From positions 6,194 through 66,357 of the forward strand of contig MLAK01000728.1 in the NCBI GenBank assembly GCA_001839685.1: 60,164 nucleotides of DNA, given 5' to 3'. Under the pieces are notes generated by a model, which saw nothing but the letters and a program-made list of their open reading frames with translations, was not told where the DNA came from and did not search any database. Both the position numbers and the translations under genes were made by a program. The DNA comes from Tritrichomonas foetus (taxonomy: Eukaryota > Parabasalia > Tritrichomonadida > Tritrichomonadidae). Below, in pieces: positions 1-9,000 of this stretch (its first letter is position 1; each line of letters starts with the position of its first letter).

Positions 1-131
1 AGATAGATAGATATAGATAGATAGATATAGATAGATAGATATAGATAGATAGATATAGATAGATAGATATAGATAGATAGATATAGATAGATAGATATAG
101 ATAGATAGATATAGATATAGATAGATAGATG
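1..131. repeat. 14-bp GATA-rich minisatellite
   Basis: About nine tandem copies of a 14-bp unit, agatagatagatat, run from the window edge, so the array may extend further left. The last copies are slightly irregular. It has no coding capacity. It ends about 90 bp past the 3' end of NSA2. Confidence 0.95.
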
Positions 132-220
132 ATTTCTTATTGAAAATTTGCCATATCACTCCAGTTGTTGATGAAAAGAAAAGAAAAAACATCTTTTTGT
201 TTCATTATAATGATTTTTAT

Positions 221-1003
221 TTATACCAAAAGCAAAGAATTGATACATCCCTCGTTCTCCGGGTTGTTTGTGACCTGCGCATATTTTGCCCACACGATTC
301 TTCCGTTCGGCGTCACAAGCCCCATCTTTGTCACATTCACCTCGATGATTGTTCCCTTTGTGATTACGCCTAGGCCTGTGTAGGTCGATCCATTTGGATT
401 CTTTTTGACCGACACTATCGGGCACAGGAAAGTCTGTCCAAGCTGTGGGTGGGTAACGTTCGCCTTCTTCCACCTGAGAGCGACGGGCCGCACGTATCTT
501 TCCAGCTTTGGCGGCTTTCTTGTGAAGTCATCACCGACAAAAGTGACTTTATTAACAAGCCTCTTCCACTTCTTCCTTCTAGTTTTTCCGGTTTTGAGGA
601 CGCGCAGCATTTCGTCTTCTGGGATCGGCCTTACTTGCGGCAATGGGACGTCCCACTTACCGGCCCTTTGTTTCCTCTTCTGTTTGAGACTGTTTGAAAG
701 GACATCGGCGGTCCTGGAAGTTGTCTGGTCCATAAGATATACTGGAACTGGTTCATCACCAACGGCTGACTGGGATTTATCGGCGGCTTTACTCTTTTCG
801 AAAGTGTTGATCGTCTTCTTCATTTCGGCTTTCTGCTTGTATCTGTCCTTAGCGAAAATCTTGGCCTTAATACCTCTCAGGGTTTTTGCCTGTTTGGCAA
901 TACGACGGCCTTCCTTAGCTTTCTTTTTTTCCTCACGCTCTTCTTCATCGTAGCGTTTACCAAAACGCTTACGCCACAGCTCCATGAATTCATGCTGAGG
1001 CAT
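221..1003 (-). CDS. NSA2: Ribosome biogenesis protein NSA2 (TINP1 family)
   Basis: NSA2 is a nucleolar/nuclear assembly factor of pre-60S ribosomal particles, needed for late 27S pre-rRNA processing. The 260-residue product has the usual family length. It begins MPQHEFMELWRKRFGKR, carries a very basic helical N-terminal half, then the conserved AGKWDVPLPQVR, VGDDFTRKPPKLERY and KKNPNGSTYTGLGVITKG blocks, and ends in the family signature NPENEGCINSLLLV. An ATG nine codons upstream (1030) would add MVFQKPKSK. I chose 1003 because the family starts at MPQ and because a TCA Initiator-like motif lies directly before it (TCAAAAATG), giving a 4-nt leader. GC is clearly higher than in neighbours, as in a highly expressed gene. 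It diverges from the gene at 1353 across a 349-bp intergenic region. Confidence 0.97.
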   Translation of the reverse strand: MPQHEFMELWRKRFGKRYDEEEREEKKKAKEGRRIAKQAKTLRGIKAKIFAKDRYKQKAEMKKTINTFEKSKAADKSQSAVGDEPVPVYLMDQTTSRTADVLSNSLKQKRKQRAGKWDVPLPQVRPIPEDEMLRVLKTGKTRRKKWKRLVNKVTFVGDDFTRKPPKLERYVRPVALRWKKANVTHPQLGQTFLCPIVSVKKNPNGSTYTGLGVITKGTIIEVNVTKMGLVTPNGRIVWAKYAQVTNNPENEGCINSLLLV

Positions 1004-1009
1004 TTTTGA
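1004..1009 (-). promoter_or_regulatory. Initiator-like TCA deciding the NSA2 start
   Basis: On the minus strand the sequence reads TCAAAA directly before ATG. If transcription starts at the A of TCA, as in trichomonad Initiators, the upstream ATG at 1030 would be outside the mRNA. The position after the A is not the pyrimidine of the classical T. vaginalis consensus, so this is an inference from the pattern shared by other genes here. Confidence 0.5.
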
Positions 1010-1344
1010 TTTTGGCTTTTGAAAGACCATAGATTTCAGAAATTTCCTCTCAATTTACGAGGTCGACCATTTAAACATTTAATTTAAAATTTACAATTGA
1101 CCTTGATAAGTAGGAAATTCACCAAGAATGAATGAAATGAAAATTGAACATAAAAATGGTCGAAGTCATGTATATATTTTTATCTGGTCTATTATTCAGA
1201 ATTCTAGACCATATAAACATGGAAAAAGTATAATGTGATTATTTGATGAATTAAATGGTCACTCTTTTAAAATATTAAACGATAAAGTAATTTTGTATCT
1301 TTATTTGGCCTTACTTCTCATCTTTTTTACATTGATACAGTATA
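1010..1344. promoter_or_regulatory. Divergent intergenic promoter region with five GACCAT motifs
   Basis: This is the head-to-head spacer between NSA2 (-) and the unknown gene at 1353 (+). It holds the hexamer GACCAT or its complement ATGGTC at 1025-1030, 1065-1070, 1156-1161, 1207-1212 and 1255-1260. By composition I would expect about 0.1. The same hexamer recurs upstream of other genes in the window. The binding factor is unknown. Confidence 0.45.
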
Positions 1345-1352
1345 TCAAAGCG

Positions 1353-1961
1353 ATGGAACAAAACGATCAAACAAATAGTTCAATGAACGACTTTACGATA
1401 ATTAACGACCCAGAATCAATATTTAAGACCGAATCGGAATCTCATGATTCACTTTTTAATAACCCAAAAAAAACAGGTAATCCACAGAACAAAACAATTT
1501 GTCTCGATATTCCTTTCGTATCGTCTTTCAAAGGTCTCGTCAATGTTCCCCAAAAATTAAGTCATCGAAAAAAGAAAGATTTTCTCAATTCCCGCCTCAA
1601 CCTCGAAATGGAAATCGATTCAATCGGTCTCCACGAGCCAGATTTTTTCGACGCCGATTTGCTCACCGAAGAAATAAACGAGCTCCATAATTATCTCATC
1701 CCCAAATCCCAGAAAGAAATCAACGAAGCAACACAAATCAAGGACGCAACAAAGCTTCAATGCGAGATTCTCACAAACGCCAAGCAAAGCCATCACAAAA
1801 GCAATTTAATCGATCTCTCAACGATCAAAAACACTTTCCGTCAAACAAACGACGCAACTCAGATCGAGGGGCTCAAAATTACAATGCGAAAAATTTGTCA
1901 CCACTATAATGATCAGACTTTCGACGTCAATGAAACAATTTCTCTTCTTTCAACGCTTTGA
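1353..1961 (+). CDS. Hypothetical acidic/polar protein, 202 aa
   Basis: I do not recognise this protein. It starts MEQNDQTNSSMNDF and is polar throughout. A low-complexity N-terminus of about 60 residues is followed by a mixed-charge, probably helical body with a basic HRKKKDF patch. The open frame extends 20 codons further 5' as a hydrophobic stretch, but only a TTG begins it. The ATG at 1353 lies 6 nt after a TCA Initiator-like motif (TCAAAGCG), so I exclude the hydrophobic part and infer a soluble protein. GC is raised like its divergent partner NSA2, which supports real coding. A 23-bp minisatellite begins just after the stop codon. Confidence 0.7.
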   Translation: MEQNDQTNSSMNDFTIINDPESIFKTESESHDSLFNNPKKTGNPQNKTICLDIPFVSSFKGLVNVPQKLSHRKKKDFLNSRLNLEMEIDSIGLHEPDFFDADLLTEEINELHNYLIPKSQKEINEATQIKDATKLQCEILTNAKQSHHKSNLIDLSTIKNTFRQTNDATQIEGLKITMRKICHHYNDQTFDVNETISLLSTL

Positions 1962-1971
1962 ACACTTTTTT

Positions 1972-2116
1972 CCCTCCTATTTGGTGAATATTTTCCCTCC
2001 TCTTTGATGAATATTTTCTCTCCTCTTTGGTGAATATTTTCCCTCCTCTTTGGTGAATATTTTCCCTCCTCTTTGGTGAATATTTTCTCTCCTCTTTGAT
2101 GAATATTTTCTCTCCT
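1972..2116. repeat. 23-bp minisatellite, about six copies
   Basis: The gaatatttt core recurs exactly every 23 bp at 1986, 2009, 2032, 2055, 2078 and 2101, with a ccctcctcttt or ctctcctcttt spacer that varies at one or two positions. The period is not a multiple of three. The array begins about 10 bp after the stop of the gene at 1353, so it probably lies in that gene's 3' UTR or terminator region. Confidence 0.93.
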
Positions 2117-2348
2117 GTAAAAAGCTTGGTAAGGATTTGCTTTGAAAATGTGAATCTGTATTATCGGGAATAAAACGAAAATGAAAATATACTGAGATAA
2201 TTTTGCCATTTATATTATGAATTATGAATTAGGTAGAAATGCTGCGCCCCCTTTATACGGAACCGTGCTTTCATAGTTGGTATTTGATATTGTGTTCCAT
2301 GAATTCCGCCAACATGTTTTTGAACTGACAAATCTCGTTCAACATTGA

Positions 2349-2552
2349 CTTCTCGTTCCAATTGATGTAATTCATGATCAGAAAAACAATTCGAACGATT
2401 TGATTGGTGACTTCAAATCACACTCATGGAAAATCGACAATAAAACATATTATCAATTTATAAGATTGAAAGGAACTAATAAAACAACAAACGGAAATTA
2501 TAAAAGTCTTCGATTCTGTGAAATCGAATTCTTTGGTTATCTTCATAATTGA
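2349..2552 (+). pseudogene. Relic of an F5/8 type C (discoidin-like) domain C-terminus
   Basis: One frame reads SNDLIGDFKSHSWKI, then YYQFIRLKG and SLRFCEIEFFGYL before a stop. This is the pattern of the last third of the F5/8C domain that ends many trichomonad BTB/BACK proteins (a hydrophobic F-IRL strand, then an IEFFG ending). No start codon or upstream BTB, BACK or early F5/8C sequence can be followed on this strand, so it is a 5'-truncated fragment. On the opposite strand, about 2215-2410, another open stretch of roughly 60 codons without a start has no family I can name. Confidence 0.55.
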
Positions 2553-3867
2553 TTTTGATTTATAAATTCTTCGTAACACAACATATTCTATCATTCTTTT
2601 TTACTTTTATCATGCTAGAATTTCCTGAAATATAGATATGATACTATTATTATGGTAATCAAATGATTCACAAAATTTTTAGAACTCTAGCGAATAAACA
2701 CTATTGTTCATCATTTTCTAAATAACAACAACTATAGTAAAATTTAAAGTTTTGTCAAAATCTTGATATTCATTCATGATGAACTCATAGTTAAATGTTT
2801 CTTGATATATTGTATACAAACACAATTTGGTATCATGTGGAATTCACCGACAATTTTTCCTTTATAGCAATATCTATGAACCGAACTTCAAAATTAGATA
2901 CAGGGAGAATATAAATATTAAAGTAAATAAAATATGAAATTGAATTCCAAACTTACATCCCACTTATAAAATCCCATTTAATTTATTATAATCATACCTA
3001 AATTATACTCATAAATTCATAGCATTAATATCAATTTATTGTTCCTATCCTATTTCATGTATAGTTTTGAAAATAAAAATACATTTGCAATATTCTAGCA
3101 TCAAATAAACGATTTATAGAATTTTATCCACTCAGAAGAAGAGACACAATTGTTCTCATTTTCCATGGCATTCTCATTTTTATAAATATTGACATATAAT
3201 TTAACGTATAGTGCAGACTGTAATATTAATTATAAACAACTCTCACTGATCATCATGAACAAAAACTTAGAAATAAATGATAATGACTATTTGAACATTA
3301 TTTAGGACTTCCATCAAAAGCTTTGCCAAAAAGAGAAAATAAACGCATGAAAGTTGGAAATATCATTTTCTGTAATAAGGATTCTGGATAGTCACAAATA
3401 TCATAGAAAGTATTCAATACTCGTGTTAGCTCTAATCTATTAAGTTGACTCAAATGCTTTGGATATCATTTGAAAAAATCCGAATTATTTTGATATCACA
3501 TGATGTATTTTTGGCGTTGAAAAAGTTTTTCTAGAAAACGATGTGCATTTTTCATTCTATGGTTCTGAGCAAAGTACTTTATGAGTGCGATAATAACATT
3601 TCGTAAATTATCTACAGATGGAAATTATAATAAAATGGAATATGAATGAACATTTAATTTTATTCCTTCTTTTCGTGTTAGAGAAAAAACAACATTTTTG
3701 GTAAAATAAAAATTCAAATAACGCTAAGAATAAATATTGAATATTTATAGAATATTTGAGTGTTTACACAAATTTTATTTGATCCCATCACGATATGAAT
3801 TCCCAATATTCAATAGTGATTCAATAATTAAATATAAGATATTTGATAGGAAGAAACATTAGGTTTG
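2553..3867. other. AT-rich intergenic region, nothing recognised
   Basis: No ORF with an ATG and coding character, no repeat array and no RNA gene was seen. The sequence tgtatacaaac at 2810-2820 matches 11 of the 14 bases of the transposon terminal repeat described at 56.6-57.7 kb, but it is isolated. The 3' part presumably holds the promoter of the transporter at 3868; I could not assign an Initiator there. Confidence 0.5.
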
Positions 3868-5652
3868 ATGAAAGTTGACTACAAAAGAATAATATGGTGG
3901 CTCGAATTTCTTATTCCAATTGCGATTGCCATCCCATTTTGCTTTAAACAAGTTACACTTGATGAAAAATATCCTCAAGCAGCACCATGCTTAGGAATTA
4001 CATTATTGACTGCCTTATTTTGGGTATTTGAACCTATTCCAATTGTTATTACTTCATTCTTTCCTGTGTTTTTAATGCCATTGTTTCATGTTTCATCTTC
4101 AAAAGTTATTGCAAGTACAATGTGGTCAGATACATCAATGGTTTTCTTAGGTGGTTTCATTTTTTCTATTGCAATGGTGAAATGGAATTTACACTCTAGA
4201 ATAGCAATTAAAACTGTTCTCATTTTTGGTTTAAGACCATGGTTATTACTTTTAGGCATTATGTTAGTTACAACATTTTTAGGAATGTGGATTTCAAATA
4301 CAGCTTGTGCTTTAACGATGATACCTAATGCTGTGGCAATCATTACAAAACTTGAAGAAATTACTGGTGATCCAGAAATGATTGATCCTTTTGCACGTTG
4401 CTTATTTTTAGCTATTGCATACTCATGCTCAGTTGGTGGATTTATAACATTAATTGGAACTCCACCAAACTTAATTCTTGCACAAATTGCAAAGGAAAGA
4501 TTTCCTTTGGCTAAAGAAATTGGATTTACTGAGTTTATGTTTGTCTCATTACCAATTTCAATCTCTATATTAATTATCATGTATTTCTATTTTGTAATTG
4601 TCTTTTTACGTAAAGTAAAAATACCAAAAGACATCGACTCAACAGTATTTCGTCAGAATTATGAAAAATTAGGAAAGATGAAACCGGCAGAATGGTTTAT
4701 TGTATTCTTTTTCGTTTTATTAGCATGTTTGTGGCTTTTTAGATCCGATTTACAGTCTTTAATTGGATGGGCAAATCGAATATATCCAGCTGATGGATCT
4801 TCATTTATATCTGATGGAACTGTTGCCATTTTATTATCAATGATGCTTTTCATTGTGAATGTTCCAATGCCAAATAAAAATGAAGAAAAACAAATGTCAA
4901 ATGCAGAAATTGATTTAGAAATTCAACCTCAAAGTGAAACCTGGAGAAAGCGTGAAGAAAGAGAATTAGCTGATTTATCAGGAGATGATGAATTAAATGA
5001 TGAAGATTCAGAACTTATTGAAGAACAAACTGAAGTTGATACATTCGTTCAACCACCAATATCAGAAAAACCGAAAAATAAGAAAGGATGTTGTAATAAA
5101 GATGTTGAATGGGTTCCATTACTTGATTGGACATATACGCAAAACAAGATACCATGGACAATTATTTTCTTATTCTCAGGTGGTTTTTGTCTTAATCAAG
5201 GTTTCAAAGATTCTGGAATGGATATTTGGCTTGGTGAAAGTATGCAAGGTCTTACCAAATTACCTTTATTTGCTTTATTGCTGGTCATTTTAATTGTAAC
5301 TGCAGTTCTTGGATCTGTTGCTTCAAATACAGCTTGCGCCAATATTCTTATTCCAATCATGGCTGTTTTTGCTCAAAATTCTGGAAAATATCACCCATGG
5401 ATCATGATGTTTCCAGTTTGCTTCATGACATCCTGTTGCTTTTTATTGCCTGTATCTACACCACCAAATTTAATCGCATATGGTTATGGAAGACTTAAAA
5501 TGACAGACTTTCTGATTCATGGATCTTTGTTTACAGTACTATCAATGTTTATTATTATTGGAATGTGCTTAGGCTTATTACCAGCTGTTTTTGATGCAGG
5601 CAGCTTTCCTGATTGGGCACTCCCAGCCAATTCTACTAGTATTAATCTATAA
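3868..5652 (+). CDS. SLC13/DASS-family sodium-coupled anion (dicarboxylate) transporter
   Basis: This multi-pass membrane protein of 594 residues has the SLC13/DASS fold: two inverted-repeat halves, each with a substrate- and sodium-binding Ser-Asn-Thr motif. The first half has SNTACALTMIPN near residue 143 and GTPPNLI near 197. The second has SNTACANILIPIM near 486 and STPPNLIAYGYGRL near 531. Family members move di/tricarboxylates or sulfate with sodium. The exact substrate cannot be read here, although Ser-Asn-Thr motifs are usual in carboxylate carriers. A charged insert of about 80 residues (roughly 330-415, acidic then Lys-rich, ending KKGCCN) lies between the halves and is probably cytoplasmic. 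The frame opens with TTG one codon earlier; the ATG at 3868 is the start. Confidence 0.92.
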   Translation: MKVDYKRIIWWLEFLIPIAIAIPFCFKQVTLDEKYPQAAPCLGITLLTALFWVFEPIPIVITSFFPVFLMPLFHVSSSKVIASTMWSDTSMVFLGGFIFSIAMVKWNLHSRIAIKTVLIFGLRPWLLLLGIMLVTTFLGMWISNTACALTMIPNAVAIITKLEEITGDPEMIDPFARCLFLAIAYSCSVGGFITLIGTPPNLILAQIAKERFPLAKEIGFTEFMFVSLPISISILIIMYFYFVIVFLRKVKIPKDIDSTVFRQNYEKLGKMKPAEWFIVFFFVLLACLWLFRSDLQSLIGWANRIYPADGSSFISDGTVAILLSMMLFIVNVPMPNKNEEKQMSNAEIDLEIQPQSETWRKREERELADLSGDDELNDEDSELIEEQTEVDTFVQPPISEKPKNKKGCCNKDVEWVPLLDWTYTQNKIPWTIIFLFSGGFCLNQGFKDSGMDIWLGESMQGLTKLPLFALLLVILIVTAVLGSVASNTACANILIPIMAVFAQNSGKYHPWIMMFPVCFMTSCCFLLPVSTPPNLIAYGYGRLKMTDFLIHGSLFTVLSMFIIIGMCLGLLPAVFDAGSFPDWALPANSTSINL

Positions 5653-6005
5653 AATTCTATATATTCAAATCTTTAATCTTTAAACCTATGAAAATACTAA
5701 ATTTTATTCATTTGGTTGAGTTATTTTGTCAATGAGACAAAAACATGATTTTTTAGTGAAGATACTTAATCGAAATTTAAGAAGAGACAAAAATAATATA
5801 CTTACAAACAAAATTCTGAATCTGAGAAAACATATTCATAGTTTAAAAAAGGTTACTAATTCTCTTTTAGGTTCGAAAAATAAAGTACCAATCTAATACA
5901 AGATAAAAGTGAATAGGAAGAGAAAAAAATTCTGATATGGAAAGAAGGCAGTTTATTTATAATGAAAACAATCTATATATTTTATTTTATCTATTACATC
6001 CTTTA
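5653..6005. other. Convergent intergenic spacer
   Basis: This 353-bp spacer lies between two converging genes (SLC13-like + and USP -). It holds only AT-rich 3' flanks. Confidence 0.6.
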
Positions 6006-9000
6006 TCAGTCGAAAATATTTCCAATCTCCATTGTAACCTCAGGATCATCATTTTCATCATTATCAGCTTGATCACTTTCATCAAAAGGTTGATCAAATT
6101 CGTAATCATAATCATAATCGTTTTCTTTTTCACTTTCTTTCTGGATTTCATTTTTATTATAATGATTTTTTCCTTTCTCCAACGTTTCCAATGATTCAAG
6201 TAATTCTTCTTCTTCATTTTCTTTATTTTCTTCAATTTCTTTTGTTTCTTTATTTCCATCCTTTATTTGTGATTTTGGACATATTCCGTAAAAGACTTTT
6301 GAAAGTTTATGAATTGTGTCATACAAAGTTTCAAATTCATTTACTTCGAAAATTTCAGGATTAATATAATACTTGAAAATTTCTCTCAATTTTTCTTTAA
6401 TTTCACTTCTTTTTGTGATTATTAAAGCAAGTTTTCGAATAATCATGAGATCGAAATCACTTTTTATTCCAGAAATATTTTGAATTTGTGAACACAGATA
6501 TTTAAACATTGCGATTACAACGTTTTCATTCATTTCTTTAATTCCAGCCGAATAATAGTGATAAACTTCTCGTGATCCATACAAAACCTCACTTGCTTCA
6601 GTTAGAAATTCTGTGAGTGTAAGGTGGGTTGCGTACTGCAAAAAGAAAGGGGAAATTGAATTTTGGAGGCAATTATTCAATAAAACAAAAATTACCCTAA
6701 CGGCTCGATATGAAACATCACGAGCACATTGAAAAATAGCATCAAGTTGCATTTTCAAATCAGGCATTAGACTCACTTTATCATAAAATTTAATCAATTT
6801 TGTTAATTCCAAAACTAATTTTTCGTTATTTTCTCTTCCTTCATCATCATCATCATCATCAATATAATCAGAGTAAACATATTCATTTATTCCATCTTCT
6901 TTGCTATAAGTCTCATTTTCATCAGATACATTTTCATTTGTGTTTTTGTTCATTGCGATATAGAGACATAAGTTCGTCCATGCAAATACTGTCCTTTCTG
7001 CCAACTTTCCTTTCTTTTTGCGGGTGACTAAGTCAAAGTACCGGCAAATAATTGTGAGAAATATTGGTTCTCTTTCAGTAATAATTCGTATAGTGTTCAT
7101 GAAAGGATCACGAAGTTCAGGATTATCACGAACAGCTATAATATATTCGATCAAATCACCATAGTCAATTTGATTTGTTTGAAAATTAATATTTTGGTGA
7201 TTTTCAACAAAATTTAGTAAACAATTCATCATATCATAAAGCAGTAAGATTTCTTTTCGTGTTTCATCATAAGTCACATGCCGGAATTTTTCTACAATTG
7301 ATGATAAAATCAAAGAAACTGCTCTTTGTATAGTCGCAATATCCAACTCATCAATAATTACATAGAATAGAATGAATACTTCAACAATTCCAGTATCAAA
7401 AATCCTATTGTTTTCGGGTGAATCAACAAACATTGTCTTAGCAACTTTCAAAGCAATATTTTCGAATTTATTTTCACTAACAGCTATATTTTCATCATCT
7501 GACTCATTTTCTTTTTTGTTACTGTCTAGAGTGTGGGATTGATTAAGGTTTTGTTTGAATTTATACTTTCGAATTTCTCTGATTAATTTTCGGCAAATAT
7601 CGCGAAAAACTGGTTTTGCATGATATGAATGAGCATATTTAAGTTTGTTGAAAGCGGTTGCAAAATAAGGAATTTGAAGTATATAATAAAAAATTTCTTC
7701 TGAGCATTTCTTTTGAAGTTTCCAAAAGTGATAAAAAGGTTCCGATACATTGTAAGCATCATTAATTTCATCAAAGTGACAGAATATATGGCTAAATAAA
7801 TCCAATGCAATTTTATCAACAATATCAGCATTAAAATGTGAATAAATATCACACAAATAAACCAAATTATAATCAATTTTTTCATTCATAGTGAGACATT
7901 CTGAATAAAGTCGATTTGTTACATCAAGAAGATAAGAAAGATCAGCACTTTCATATCCCAAAGCAAGAATAAGCCAATTCAGTATTTTTAGGAGTGTAAC
8001 TAATTGGTATTTTTGCTCATTCCAATATCTATATTTATCATCATCTTTGAAAAGATAAAAATCAGAAATATGACCAACAATAACTTCATCAATATAATCA
8101 ACAAATGCATCAAAAAGAATTTTCAGTTCTGACCTCGTTTTCAAATTAGTTACGTAATAATTGTTTGAAATTATTTCACATGATTTATTTTCCATTTGAT
8201 CATTAATTGTGTCATTTAACATTTCATATATATTTTCACCATCCTGGCTTGGGTTAATAATTGTATAATCAGATTCTTGTTTGAGATCGGAAAATGGTGT
8301 GGTTATTCGAAGGGTTTGCCGATTTGTACCAAAAGTATTCAGATCAGGACTAACTTTAACTTGATTAAATAAAGAAGTAATAATATTTTCAATTGACCCT
8401 CTCGAATATTTCGTCTTATAAGTAACCATTTTCAAAATTGTTTCTTTGGGATAATCCAAGAAAAAGTGTCTCAAGGTATCATTATTTTCATCAAGGAGGA
8501 GAAGGAGATGACGAGTAACACCTGCCATTTTGGTACTATTTAAATTTAAGAAACAATTTATCACACTTGTTGCTTGTCCACTATTCGTCGTTGATTCAAT
8601 TGCAGACATAAAAACATCATTAAAAACTTTTTCATCAACATCTTTTGAAGACAAAGTTAGTAAGAATGAGCCGATTTCAACAATGCCTTTCTCTGAAAGT
8701 TTTGAAACTAATGTAATGAATGATGATGTATTGACTTGAGATGTTAATATTTGGTTTGTATATTTTTGAATGATATTTTGAAGACCATTAATTTCGAAAT
8801 TTTCAGTAAAAATGAATAAAGAATAAAACAGATCAGACAGATCAATGTTTTGTAATAGAATACTTGATTTTTGACCTTCATAAATCACATTAATAATATT
8901 TATTAGTTTATTTGGCCAATCATCTTGATATGCAACATCGACATAATCATCACCATTCATTAGAAATTCATGAAATATTTTACAAAATGGAGGAATTTGT

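Noticed and set aside
1913..2209. 98-codon minus-strand ORF through the 23-bp minisatellite
   Set aside because: It is the translation of the tandem array; the 23-bp period makes a repeating peptide in shifting frames. It overlaps the end of the gene at 1353 and has no independent support.
2810..2820. tgtatacaaac as a solo transposon end
   Set aside because: It matches 11 of 14 TIR bases but has no partner, target duplication or extended similarity.
5937..6259. Short ORFs on both strands over the USP 3' end
   Set aside because: They are frame shadows of the acidic, low-complexity USP C-terminus.
6630..6700. Possible intron near the 3' end of the USP gene
   Set aside because: The frame stays open across it and no trichomonad-type GTATGT...ACTAACACACAG signals are present.
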